DNA of 17,077 bases from an uncultured Lachnospiraceae bacterium (GCA_902803745.1 CADCRB010000184.1:1-17077); one strand, 5' to 3'; positions 7,222 to 15,167 are shown, counted from the stretch's first letter. Translations and numbers: made by a program. The notes: a model not told the origin generated them from the letters alone.

Positions 7222-9186
7222 ATGTCAAAAAGCGAGGAGCTGGAACAAAAGCTTATAGAAAGCTTATCCAGGGAGTTTCCGACTAAGGCGGCTGCTTCCA
7301 CGGAAATAATAAATCTTCAGTCGATCTTAAATCTTCCCAAGGGAACAGAGCATTTTCTGACCGATATCCACGGAGAATATGAGCAGTTTATCCATGTCCT
7401 GAAAAACGGATCGGGGTCTGTAAGGCGAAAAATAGACGAGGAGTTTGGAAATACTCTGACTCTTAAAGACAAGAAAAGCCTTGCGACCCTTATTTATTAT
7501 CCGGAGGAAAAGCTTGCCCTGATAGAAAAGGAAGAAGAGAATATTGACGACTGGTACCGTATCACGCTGCACAGGCTGGTGGCGCTCACAAGGCGTGTGG
7601 CATCAAAGTATACCAGATCCAAGGTCCGTAAGGCTCTGCCTAAAGATTTCGCATATGTCATAGAGGAGCTGATCACAGAAAAGGCAGAGGTGCAGGATAA
7701 GGAGGGATATTATAACTCCATCATCTCCACCATCATATGGCTGAAAAAGGCTCCCGAATTTATCACGGCACTGTCAAATCTCATACAGAGGCTGGTGATC
7801 GATCATCTGCATATCGTGGGTGATATTTATGACAGAGGACCGGGAGCGCATATAATAATGGATACCCTGTTGCAGTACCACTCTGTGGACATTGAGTGGG
7901 GCAATCACGACATCATATGGATGGCAGCGGCATCCGGGCATCCCCTTTCCGTGGCTACAGTCATACGTCTCTCTGTCAGATATGCCAATCTCGGCACGAT
8001 AGAGGAAGGCTATGGGATAAATCTCGTGCCGCTGGTGACATTCGCGATGAAGACCTATAAGGATTCCAACTGCGATCCCTTCGTGATAAGGCCCGGCGAG
8101 GAATACAACAGGCATGACATGGGAATGGATGTCATGGTACATAAGGCCATCTTTGTCATACAGATGAAGCTCGAGGGACAGCTGATAAAAAGACATCCGG
8201 AGTTTGAAATGGATGACAGGCTTGTCCTTGAGCATATCGATTTTGATAAAGGGACAGTAGAGCTTTACGGAAAGACCTATCCTCTTATCTGCTCTGATTT
8301 CCCTACTATAGATCCCGACGATCCCTATGCGCTCACTCCCGAGGAGGAGGAAGTGATGGAGAGGATCACGGCAGCCTTTGTCAGGAGTGAGAAGCTGCAG
8401 AAACATATAAAGTTCCTGTATTCCAAAGGCAGCATGTACAAGGTCTATAACGGCAACCTTCTCTATCATGGATGCGTGCCCATGGAGGAAAACGGCAGAT
8501 TCCTCGCAATGGAAATAGACGGAAGGAACTACGCAGGAAAGAGCCTTTATGACAGACTGGAAGCCTTCGCGAGAAAAGCCTACTATGCGAATAAGGACCC
8601 TGAAGAAAAAAAGCGGGGCCAGGATTATATGTATTACATCTGGACCGGAGCCAAGTCTCCTGTCTTCGGCAAGGACAGGATGGCGACCTTCGAGAGTTAT
8701 CTGATAGCTGATAAGGAGACCCATAAGGAGAAAAAGAATCCTTACTATGATCTCAGGGATAACGAGGATGTGGTGAACTCAATACTTAAGGAGTTCGGAC
8801 TTGCCGATGAGCGCGATCCCCATATAATAAACGGGCACGTGCCTGTAGAGCTTAAAAAAGGAGAATCTCCGGTACTTTGCGGAGGAAGGCTGTTTATCAT
8901 TGACGGCGGCTTTTCAAAGGCTTATCAGTCAAAGACCGGCATAGCGGGATATACCCTTGTATATAATTCGCATGGACTCCGCCTTGTAGCGCATGAACCC
9001 TTTACTTCGGCAGAGGATGCCATAAGGAATGAAACCGACATAGTCTCTGATTCGGAGATAGTGGAGACCTCCAGCGAGAGGATATCGGTAGAGGATACGG
9101 ATACAGGAAGAGAGCTGAGAGAGCAGATCGCATCTCTTACCGTGCTGCTGTCAGCATATGAGGATGGCCTGATACCCGAGAAATAG
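7222..9186 (+). CDS. fbp: Class III fructose-1,6-bisphosphatase
   Basis: Removes the 1-phosphate from fructose-1,6-bisphosphate to give fructose-6-phosphate (EC 3.1.3.11), the committed step of gluconeogenesis, in the cytosol. At 654 residues it is close to the Firmicute class III enzyme (about 670). Metallophosphatase motifs, numbered from 7222: TDIHGEYEQF (47-56), GDIYDRG (200-206) and GNHD (227-230); the C-terminal GGFSKAYQSKTGIAGYTLVY is also typical. The ATG at 7216 overlaps the FHA-GGDEF stop (ATGA) but is only one base from the GGAG ribosome site; the ATG at 7222 is 6 bases away and preferred. Either way it is tied to the cyclase gene in translation. No frameshift or missing motif is seen. 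Assignment is firm. Confidence 0.96.
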   Translation: MSKSEELEQKLIESLSREFPTKAAASTEIINLQSILNLPKGTEHFLTDIHGEYEQFIHVLKNGSGSVRRKIDEEFGNTLTLKDKKSLATLIYYPEEKLALIEKEEENIDDWYRITLHRLVALTRRVASKYTRSKVRKALPKDFAYVIEELITEKAEVQDKEGYYNSIISTIIWLKKAPEFITALSNLIQRLVIDHLHIVGDIYDRGPGAHIIMDTLLQYHSVDIEWGNHDIIWMAAASGHPLSVATVIRLSVRYANLGTIEEGYGINLVPLVTFAMKTYKDSNCDPFVIRPGEEYNRHDMGMDVMVHKAIFVIQMKLEGQLIKRHPEFEMDDRLVLEHIDFDKGTVELYGKTYPLICSDFPTIDPDDPYALTPEEEEVMERITAAFVRSEKLQKHIKFLYSKGSMYKVYNGNLLYHGCVPMEENGRFLAMEIDGRNYAGKSLYDRLEAFARKAYYANKDPEEKKRGQDYMYYIWTGAKSPVFGKDRMATFESYLIADKETHKEKKNPYYDLRDNEDVVNSILKEFGLADERDPHIINGHVPVELKKGESPVLCGGRLFIIDGGFSKAYQSKTGIAGYTLVYNSHGLRLVAHEPFTSAEDAIRNETDIVSDSEIVETSSERISVEDTDTGRELREQIASLTVLLSAYEDGLIPEK

Positions 9187-9209
9187 AAGATCCCGGCCGG
9201 TAAGTGCAG

Positions 9210-9243
9210 ATATTGTATATTATCAAAAAAAGATATACAATAT
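9210..9243. promoter_or_regulatory. AT palindrome with promoter-like hexamers before the EAL gene
   Basis: ATATTGTATAT (9210-9220) and ATATACAATAT (9233-9243) are exact inverted copies around a 12-base A-rich loop. TTGTAT (9213-9218) and TACAAT (9236-9241) are 17 bases apart, so the palindrome could also be an operator-covered promoter for the downstream gene. As a terminator for fbp it is poor because the stem is nearly all AT. Confidence 0.4.
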
Positions 9244-9304
9244 TATGATTCCTTAAATTACTGTACTACCGTTGTAGGAGGCTGAGGCAGCACAGGAGGG
9301 GGTA

Positions 9305-11449
9305 ATGGGATTCCTGAAGTGGGTCAGGGAGGAGCTTGGTTTTAATAAGAACACAAAATACCAGCGCACCTACCTTAATGAGACTAATATAAAGACAGCC
9401 ATATACATGTCATTCATTGTCCTTATTCTTGAGCTGTGGATGATCATAAGATATGTTCGTAAACGTCCCGGACTTGCCTTCTGGGAGTATTTTGACGGCG
9501 AGACCAACTATCTGATCTTTTTTTCAGCGGCTGTTGTTCTGTTTTTATTTTCCTTCAGATACACGAAGCATATAAAGAAGCGTGTACCGGGCATCATATT
9601 GTCCGGAGCGGTGCTCCTGCTGGATTTTATTATGACAGGGAGGTTCCTGTATAAAAATGCCGGCTCAATGGGCACAGCAGAGATCTTATTCGGTCTCAAA
9701 TACTATATAATCCTGGCAGCACTTTCCATTATGTATCTTGCATATGAGATAAAGATATCAAAGCAGGGCAAAAGGAATGATTTTTACGGGCAGCTCCTCA
9801 ATATACTCTTTGCCGTGATCTGTCTGGGTTTCGGTATCGAGACCTCGCTGTATGACGTGAGCAAATCAAGGCAGATATTATGCTTTGTGACCATGATAAT
9901 CTTTGTAGCCTGCATGCTTATCTGGAAGCCGTTCGTATCGGTAGCGATCCTTGGCGTAAGCTTTATTTATTTCTATCGTCTGTGGTATCCCACGCTGTAT
10001 GAGCTGGATGTTGCAACTAATGGCAGGGTGCTTGAGGGCGACCAGATCAATTACTTTGTCTTCTGGATAGTAATGGCTATGCTGAGCATAAGTATCTATC
10101 AGCAGAGAAGGCATGAGGCGGAAAAGGACGAGAACCTTATCGCCGTCAATAAAAAGCTGGAGAGGGCGGCGGTCGAGGATGATCTTACCGGGATCCATAA
10201 TATCTTTTATTTCAATCAGGAAGCCGAGAAGATGCTCAAAAGCCCGGATGTTGACATTTCGAAGAAACTCTTTTTATTTCTTAATGTCGAAAATTTCAAG
10301 ACCTATAATGATCAGTTCGGCTATCAGGCAGGAAATGAATATCTGACGGCGCTGGCTCTTCTTATCTGTGATGCCTTTCCCGGTGATCTGGTAGCGAGGC
10401 AGTCGGATGATCATTTTGCAGTATTTACGGATGATGACAAGGTGATGGAGAAGACTGAGCTCGTGCGCAAGAAAGTCAAAAGCAACGAGTCTGAGGTATA
10501 TCTTGAGCTTAAGGTCGGAGCCTTCCGGCCCAAGGGCCGCGACACTGACCCGAGGGTTGCCATTGACTGCGCCAGGTATGCCTGCAGCCTGATAAAGAAT
10601 AAATTCGGCAAGAATTATATGGAATATAATGATGATGTGGACAGCGAGTTCCACAAAAGACAGTATATAGTGAACCATATAGACAGCGCAGTTCAGAACG
10701 GATACATTAAGGTATATTACCAGCCCGTGGTGTGGGCAGACAGCGAGGAGCTCTGCGGTTATGAAGCGCTTGCGAGATGGATAGATCCTACATACGGGTT
10801 TTTGTCACCCGGTGAATTTATTCCCGTTCTCGAGGAATACAGACAGATACACAAGCTTGACGCCTGCATTTTCGAGCAGGTATGCAGGAATATGAGAGAA
10901 GGGATCGATCTGGGATTTTCGGTGCTTCCGGTATCGCTTAATTTTTCGAGACTTGATTTTGAGCTGATGGATGCCGTGGGACTTCTGGAGGATCTCATAG
11001 AGAAATATGATATCCCTAAGGATATGCTTCATGTCGAGATCACAGAGAGCGCGCTTACGGAAAACATGGGAGTGCTCGAGGAGGCTATGAAGAGGATCAA
11101 GGAGGATGGATTTGCCATGTGGCTTGATGACTTCGGGGCAGGCTATTCTTCCTTCAACGTACTTAAGGACTTTGAGTTTGATGTGCTCAAGATAGATATG
11201 ACCTTCCTCAAGGGATTTGAGAAAAATGAAAAATCCCCGATAATCCTGAATGCGATCATTCAGCTTGCAGACAGCATCGGCATGCGCTCACTTACGGAGG
11301 GTGTCGAGACCGATGAGGCAGCGGACTTCCTGCGCAAGGCCGGCTGCGGAAGGCTGCAGGGATATCTCTTCGGAAAGCCAATGCCTATAGAGGATGTAAG
11401 AAAGAGGATACAAAACGGAACCTATACGGTTTCGGATAAGCATATTTAA
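9305..11449 (+). CDS. Membrane c-di-GMP phosphodiesterase, degenerate GGDEF plus EAL
   Basis: 714 residues. About seven to eight hydrophobic helices fill residues 30-265 (for example 31-50, 69-85, 96-113, 130-148, 163-178, 190-206, 209-224, 250-265), an unnamed sensor. A GGDEF-like domain (about 285-442) has SDDHF at 367-371 in place of GGDEF, so it should not make c-di-GMP but might still bind nucleotide. The EAL domain (about 450-705) keeps the catalytic set: EAL 487-489, Asn546, EITE 578-581, Asp608-Asp609, Lys629, Glu665 and Glu668 in EGVE, and Gln685 in QGYLFGKP. It should hydrolyse c-di-GMP to pGpG. AGGAGGGGG precedes the ATG at 9305. The stop is followed after four bases by the lipoprotein ATG, so the two are one operon. 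Strong call for domains; direction of activity is inferred from residues. Confidence 0.93.
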   Translation: MGFLKWVREELGFNKNTKYQRTYLNETNIKTAIYMSFIVLILELWMIIRYVRKRPGLAFWEYFDGETNYLIFFSAAVVLFLFSFRYTKHIKKRVPGIILSGAVLLLDFIMTGRFLYKNAGSMGTAEILFGLKYYIILAALSIMYLAYEIKISKQGKRNDFYGQLLNILFAVICLGFGIETSLYDVSKSRQILCFVTMIIFVACMLIWKPFVSVAILGVSFIYFYRLWYPTLYELDVATNGRVLEGDQINYFVFWIVMAMLSISIYQQRRHEAEKDENLIAVNKKLERAAVEDDLTGIHNIFYFNQEAEKMLKSPDVDISKKLFLFLNVENFKTYNDQFGYQAGNEYLTALALLICDAFPGDLVARQSDDHFAVFTDDDKVMEKTELVRKKVKSNESEVYLELKVGAFRPKGRDTDPRVAIDCARYACSLIKNKFGKNYMEYNDDVDSEFHKRQYIVNHIDSAVQNGYIKVYYQPVVWADSEELCGYEALARWIDPTYGFLSPGEFIPVLEEYRQIHKLDACIFEQVCRNMREGIDLGFSVLPVSLNFSRLDFELMDAVGLLEDLIEKYDIPKDMLHVEITESALTENMGVLEEAMKRIKEDGFAMWLDDFGAGYSSFNVLKDFEFDVLKIDMTFLKGFEKNEKSPIILNAIIQLADSIGMRSLTEGVETDEAADFLRKAGCGRLQGYLFGKPMPIEDVRKRIQNGTYTVSDKHI

Positions 11450-11453
11450 GGAT

Positions 11454-12164
11454 ATGAAAAGCAGTTTTATCAGCAATATGAAACCAATATCGGTATCTGT
11501 CCTGATCCTGACAGCCATACTTATGACTTCCTGCAGCAGTTATAAGCCACCCTATCAGAGAGGATATGATGAAGGCTACGAAGCAGGCTATGTGGCAGCC
11601 GGAGGTGATGCCGCAGAGGCCGCAGCATCAGAGGCAGCTTCATTATCCGCTAATGAGAAGGCAGAAGCAAAGCAGGAAAAGAGCGCGGACAGTAAGGAAG
11701 AGAAAAGCGATGCTCCTGCAGAGGCTTCGACAGAAGAAGAAGCTGATAAGACCGCAGATGACAGCACCAAAGCCGCAGAGACATCCGTCGATACTGCCGC
11801 AGATGCGGAAGCTTCATCTGAGAGCACGGAGAATGGAGAAGTGCTGGGAGAGGGATCCGAACCTGTGGGAGACAGCGCGGGATCGGGAGGCATACCTGAT
11901 GGAAGGATCATTTCAGCCGAGGCAGTGAATGATGCACTCTTTACTCATCCGGAGGTGATAGACGGTCTCAGGGATCTCTATCCTGATACGGCGATATTCG
12001 GTGAATTTGCAGGCGACTCAGAGACAAACCTGCTTCATAAGGTTGACGGTCCCCATTTCGGAGAGCTTACATATAGCACAATAGTCGTTTTTGACGGCTC
12101 CAAATCCCTTGATGATATATTAAACGAGGGATTCTTCACCAAGTGCAGCTGCTGCGATCAGTGA
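11454..12164 (+). CDS. Putative lipoprotein with Ala/Glu-rich linker and Cys-rich tail
   Basis: 236 residues, not a family I recognise. A signal peptide (1-26) ends in a lipobox-like LMTSC with Cys27 as lipid site (Met at -3 is slightly unusual). Next comes YQRGYDEGYEAGY (34-46), then a low-complexity Ala/Glu/Ser/Lys/Asp linker (about 51-148), then an ordered-looking domain (150-236) that ends in CSCCDQ with Cys231, 233 and 234. It would sit on the outer face of the cell membrane, with the linker spacing the C-terminal domain away from it. It begins four bases after the EAL gene stop with AAGGA across the junction, so it is co-expressed with that phosphodiesterase and could supply its sensor with a signal; this is inference. 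The Cys tail could bind metal or form disulfides. Confidence 0.75.
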   Translation: MKSSFISNMKPISVSVLILTAILMTSCSSYKPPYQRGYDEGYEAGYVAAGGDAAEAAASEAASLSANEKAEAKQEKSADSKEEKSDAPAEASTEEEADKTADDSTKAAETSVDTAADAEASSESTENGEVLGEGSEPVGDSAGSGGIPDGRIISAEAVNDALFTHPEVIDGLRDLYPDTAIFGEFAGDSETNLLHKVDGPHFGELTYSTIVVFDGSKSLDDILNEGFFTKCSCCDQ

Positions 12165-12209
12165 TCTGCCATCCGGTGAAAATAAGATATCAGATACGGA
12201 GAAAACAGA

Positions 12210-12794
12210 ATGTCAAAATTATACTTCAGATATGGTGCGATGGGATCGTCCAAAACCGCCAATGCGCTGATGGTGAGATATAACTACGAAGAGAAGGGCA
12301 AAAATGCTGTCCTGCTGAAACCCCTTCTGGACAACAGGGACGGCGATAAGGTAGTGAGATCCCGTATGGGACTTGAGTATGGCTGTGAATTCGTAGAGGA
12401 TTTTCTTGAAAAAAACAAGGATAAAAAGGACTGGAGCGACATAGATGCCATCATAGTGGATGAGGCGCAGTTCCTTACAAAGGAGCAGGTGGAGAGCTTT
12501 TCTGATATCGTGGACTACGCCGGAGTGCCTGTCATATGCTACGGTCTGCGCACTGATTTTTCAAGCTCGCTTTTCCCGGGATCCATGAGGCTTATGGAGC
12601 TGGCGGATAAGATAGAGGAGATCCCCACGGTATGCTGGTGCGGAAAGCGCGCGCATTTCAATGCACGTATATCTGACGGCAGGATAGTGCGGGAGGGGGA
12701 GCAGGTCTTCATCGGAGCAAATGAAAGCTACATTTCCCTGTGCCGCAGACACTTTAAGGAGGGTATCCTTCAGGCGGGAGATGATCCGGTATGA
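12210..12794 (+). CDS. tdk: Thymidine kinase
   Basis: Phosphorylates thymidine to dTMP with ATP (EC 2.7.1.21) for the dTTP salvage pathway. At 194 residues it has normal type II (TK1-like) length. Motifs: P-loop GAMGSSKT at 9-16, DEAQFL at 84-89 with catalytic Glu85, a zinc site of Cys142, Cys144, Cys178 and His181 (CWCGKRA and LCRRHF), and the substrate-lasso segment GEQVFIGANESY. A good ribosome site (GGAG, spacing 9) precedes the ATG. The stop overlaps the next ATG by four bases, so it is translated with the Nudix gene. It lies 45 bp after the lipoprotein gene and may be read from the same transcript. Firm call. Confidence 0.96.
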   Translation: MSKLYFRYGAMGSSKTANALMVRYNYEEKGKNAVLLKPLLDNRDGDKVVRSRMGLEYGCEFVEDFLEKNKDKKDWSDIDAIIVDEAQFLTKEQVESFSDIVDYAGVPVICYGLRTDFSSSLFPGSMRLMELADKIEEIPTVCWCGKRAHFNARISDGRIVREGEQVFIGANESYISLCRRHFKEGILQAGDDPV

Positions 12795-13351
12795 AATTCA
12801 ATGGAATAAAAAAGGTCCAGGAAGGCCGGTTTATCACAAGATATGACGTGTCCTACACCACGTCGGAGGGCCATGAAAAAATATATGAGATGATAAGCCG
12901 CGACAAAGAAATGAAAACGCTTGCGGATCTGAACAATCCCAGGATAGATGCAGTGGTGCTCGTAATGTTTGATGAAAAGCATGAGCGCATGCTGCTAAAC
13001 AGGGAGTTTCGTCTTGCGGCAGGATGCTATGTATATAACTGTCCGGCGGGTCTAGTGGATCCCGGGGAGACGATAGAGGAAGCTGCAAAGCGTGAGCTAT
13101 ATGAAGAGACAGGCCTCGAGCTTGTAAAGATCGAAGATATCATAGGAGAGAGCTATTCGGCGGTCGGTTTTTCGAATGAGAAAAACATAACGATCGTGGG
13201 TACCGCAAAGGGAGAGATAAGGAAGGATATCGACTCCGAATTTGAGGAGATCACATCGGCATGGTATGCAAGGGAAGAGATCGCCGGGCTTTTGAAGGAG
13301 TACCCTTTTGCAGGACGGACGCAGGCTTTCTGCTATATGTTCTCAAAATGA
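12791..13351 (+). CDS. Nudix hydrolase, ADP-ribose pyrophosphatase-like
   Basis: 186 residues. The Nudix box GX5EX7REUXEEXGU is complete: Gly87, Glu93, Arg101-Glu102-Leu103, Glu105-Glu106, Gly108. It hydrolyses a nucleoside diphosphate linked to another group; the upstream beta-strands (RIDAVVLVMF, NREFRLAAGCYVYNCPAG) resemble the ADP-ribose pyrophosphatase group, which clears ADP-ribose or NAD-like compounds. Exact substrate cannot be read from sequence. The ATG overlaps the tdk stop (ATGA), suggesting a nucleotide salvage/housecleaning pair. It ends 34 bp before the convergent cobQ gene. Confidence 0.92.
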   Translation: MKFNGIKKVQEGRFITRYDVSYTTSEGHEKIYEMISRDKEMKTLADLNNPRIDAVVLVMFDEKHERMLLNREFRLAAGCYVYNCPAGLVDPGETIEEAAKRELYEETGLELVKIEDIIGESYSAVGFSNEKNITIVGTAKGEIRKDIDSEFEEITSAWYAREEIAGLLKEYPFAGRTQAFCYMFSK

Positions 13352-13358
13352 TATTTCT

Positions 13359-13395
13359 TCTTTGAACACCTGATGCCCTCCGGTATCAAGGATAT
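13359..13395. terminator. Weak hairpin between convergent Nudix and cobQ genes
   Basis: TGATGCC and GGTATCA form a 7-bp stem (one G-T pair) with a CTCC loop, overlapping the cobQ stop. No T-tract follows on either strand, so termination is only possible. Confidence 0.25.
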
Positions 13396-14915
13396 AAACA
13401 TCCGTATATGTAATTTAAGTCAAGATGTTCTCTTAAGACTGAAGCGAGACGGTCGTAGCGGGATTCGCGGAAGATACGCTGATCCAGCTGCTGCGACAGA
13501 TCGAGCTTCAATTTTTTTTGCCCTGCAAGAGACTGCAGGACCGAGCCGGTTATCTCTGCCCTGTCGAAGAAACCATGGATGTAGGTGCCGTAGATATTCC
13601 GGTCTGTGCTTACCAGGACAGGCAGGGAGGGACTAGGATTATGTAAACCCAAAGATTCTCCTGCATGGATCTCATAGCCTTCGTAGCTTACTCCGGAGAG
13701 CCGGCTGAAAATTCCCTGTATCCCATCGTTCAATACTCCCGATGACCTGGTCTGATGCTTTACCGGACGAAGGATCGTATGGACTGGCAGAAGCCCCAGA
13801 CCTGCTGCCTCGGAGGACTGACGGATCCCGGAAGAAGAGTCGGAGCCGCAGGCAGCCGTAGGGTCACTGCATTCCACGCCTTCCGGATCTTCTATTTTTT
13901 CTCCGAGCATCTGAAATCCTCCGCAGATACCCAGGATCGGGACCGATCCTGCAAGTTTACATAATTTATCTGCCAGGCCGGAGCTTTTAAGAAAGTGCAT
14001 ATCCCCTATCGTATTCTTTGTCCCGGGGATGATTATCAGATCGGCTTTTTCAAGATCTGCAGGATCATCTGTATAAAAAAGAGATACGTCTTTATTCTGC
14101 TCGAAGGGATCAAAGTCCGAAAAATTCGATATGTGCGGAAGCTGTATCACAGCGATCAAAAGCTTTGCGCCTTGTCTTGCGGAGCGGTGAAATCTGTCCG
14201 TCAGGCTGTCCTCGTCCTCAAGGCCAAGGTCAGGCATCCAGGGTATGACACCAGTAACGGGGATGCCGGTCCTGTCCTCGATCTCTTTAATGCCGCTGTC
14301 CAGCAGAGAGGGGTCTCCTCGGAATTTATTAATGATAAAACCTTTAATGCGTTTTCTTTCATCATCCGTAAGCAGCATTACGGTGCCAAGAAGCTGCGCA
14401 AATACGCCTCCCCTGTCGATGTCTGCCACGAGCAGCACAGGAGCATCCAGCAAATTAGCAAGTCCCATATTGACGATGTCGTTTTCTTTAAGGTTGATCT
14501 CGGCAGGACTTCCGGCGCCTTCTATGATGACAGGATCGTACCGTCCGGCAAGATGGCTGTATGCCTTCTCTATTTCAGGTATCAGGCATTTCTTATAGGC
14601 GAAGTATTCCCTTGCCGTCATATTGCCGATGGGATGGCCGTTTACGATGACCTGCGACCGGGTATCTCCTGTGGGTTTCAGCAGGATGGGATTCATTTCA
14701 TATTCAGGCTCAAGCCCGGCTGCATGGGACTGCATCACCTGGGCGCGCCCCATTTCACGGCCGTCAGCCGTTACATAGGAATTAAGGGCCATGTTCTGGG
14801 ATTTGAACGGCGCAGGAGTATAGCCGTCCTGGCTCAGGATGCGGCAGAGACCGGCGGTTATGAGGCTTTTTCCGACACCCGACATGGTGCCCTGTATCAT
14901 TATCTTGCTAGGCAT
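13386..14915 (-). CDS. cobQ: Cobyric acid synthase
   Basis: Glutamine-dependent amidation of adenosylcobyrinic acid a,c-diamide to cobyric acid (EC 6.3.5.10), a late step of cobalamin synthesis. 509 residues, normal length. N-terminal ATP-binding domain: GTMSGVGKS at 9-17, SQNMALNSYVT, IIEGAGSPAEINL. C-terminal class I amidotransferase domain: nucleophile Cys331 in LGICGGFQM, and His447 in YGTYIHGFFD. Odd: between EDPEGVE and GLGLLPV there are about 24 residues (348-371) rich in Ser, Ala, Cys and Gly, longer than I expect for this loop. No other B12 gene is in the window and no B12 riboswitch is recognisable upstream. The start at 14915 lacks a clear ribosome site, but only a second ATG five codons later competes and it has none either. 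Firm call. Confidence 0.96.
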   Translation of the reverse strand: MPSKIMIQGTMSGVGKSLITAGLCRILSQDGYTPAPFKSQNMALNSYVTADGREMGRAQVMQSHAAGLEPEYEMNPILLKPTGDTRSQVIVNGHPIGNMTAREYFAYKKCLIPEIEKAYSHLAGRYDPVIIEGAGSPAEINLKENDIVNMGLANLLDAPVLLVADIDRGGVFAQLLGTVMLLTDDERKRIKGFIINKFRGDPSLLDSGIKEIEDRTGIPVTGVIPWMPDLGLEDEDSLTDRFHRSARQGAKLLIAVIQLPHISNFSDFDPFEQNKDVSLFYTDDPADLEKADLIIIPGTKNTIGDMHFLKSSGLADKLCKLAGSVPILGICGGFQMLGEKIEDPEGVECSDPTAACGSDSSSGIRQSSEAAGLGLLPVHTILRPVKHQTRSSGVLNDGIQGIFSRLSGVSYEGYEIHAGESLGLHNPSPSLPVLVSTDRNIYGTYIHGFFDRAEITGSVLQSLAGQKKLKLDLSQQLDQRIFRESRYDRLASVLREHLDLNYIYGCLYP

Positions 14916-14920
14916 AATGC

Positions 14921-14958
14921 TTTATGTTGCTCAACTCTCATTTTATATTTATGTTGCT
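14921..14958. repeat. 11-bp direct repeat in the cobQ leader
   Basis: TTTATGTTGCT occurs at 14921-14931 and again at 14948-14958, 27 bases apart from start to start. Both lie in the untranslated leader predicted for cobQ and could be binding sites for a regulator or an RNA feature. Function unknown. Confidence 0.4.
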
Positions 14959-14992
14959 TATGATAGAATAATACAGATTATGACCTGTAGTA

Positions 14993-15021
14993 AATAAACA
15001 TTGATAAACATAGTCTGTCAA
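14993..15021 (-). promoter_or_regulatory. Candidate cobQ promoter
   Basis: On the minus strand a perfect -35 TTGACA (15021-15016) is followed after 17 bases by TTTATT (14998-14993, 4/6). The transcript would start near 14986, giving a leader of about 70 bases. The -10 match is modest. Confidence 0.4.
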
Positions 15022-15167
15022 AGCAGGATAAGAAGGAAACGGGCGATAATAAAACAAAGATAAAAGAAGAAAAAGGTAAAAGCGCCTTCGTTGCTACCAA
15101 TACCCTGGAGCTGGGCCGTACGGTAAGCAATGGAAAGAAATACAGGAAAAATAAAAAGCAGCAATGA
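14994..15167 (+). other. Coding-like open stretch with no ATG, GTG or TTG start
   Basis: Between a TAA at 14991-14993 and a TGA at 15165-15167 one frame is open for 57 codons. It reads as a Lys/Glu-rich segment, then a more ordered-looking part (SAFVATNTLELGRTV), then a basic end (NGKKYRKNKKQQ), which looks more like protein than noise. It has no ATG, GTG or TTG; only ATA, ATT and CTG (15015) could start it. It may be a gene remnant, a small protein with an unusual start, or chance. An opposite-strand 87-codon ORF here (from a TTG) is almost all Phe/Leu/Ile and looks like its shadow. The rest of the 14916-15203 gap holds the cobQ leader and no clear promoter for the phosphatase gene. Confidence 0.3.

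Noticed and set aside
7774..8724. Long minus-strand ORF (316 codons) inside fbp
   Set aside because: It lies fully opposite a firmly identified gene with all motifs intact; its translation shows no recognisable domain and looks like an antisense shadow.
9187..9304. c-di-GMP (GEMM) riboswitch before the EAL gene
   Set aside because: I looked for the conserved core and stems and did not see them; the gap is explained by an AT palindrome and a ribosome site.
11566..11928. ORFs on both strands within the lipoprotein linker
   Set aside because: Low-complexity GC-rich repeats of Ala/Glu codons leave several frames open; only the frame with signal peptide and lipobox is credible.
13995..14963. Plus-strand ORF (322 codons) opposite cobQ
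   Set aside because: cobQ motifs are unambiguous on the other strand; this frame has no domain signature.
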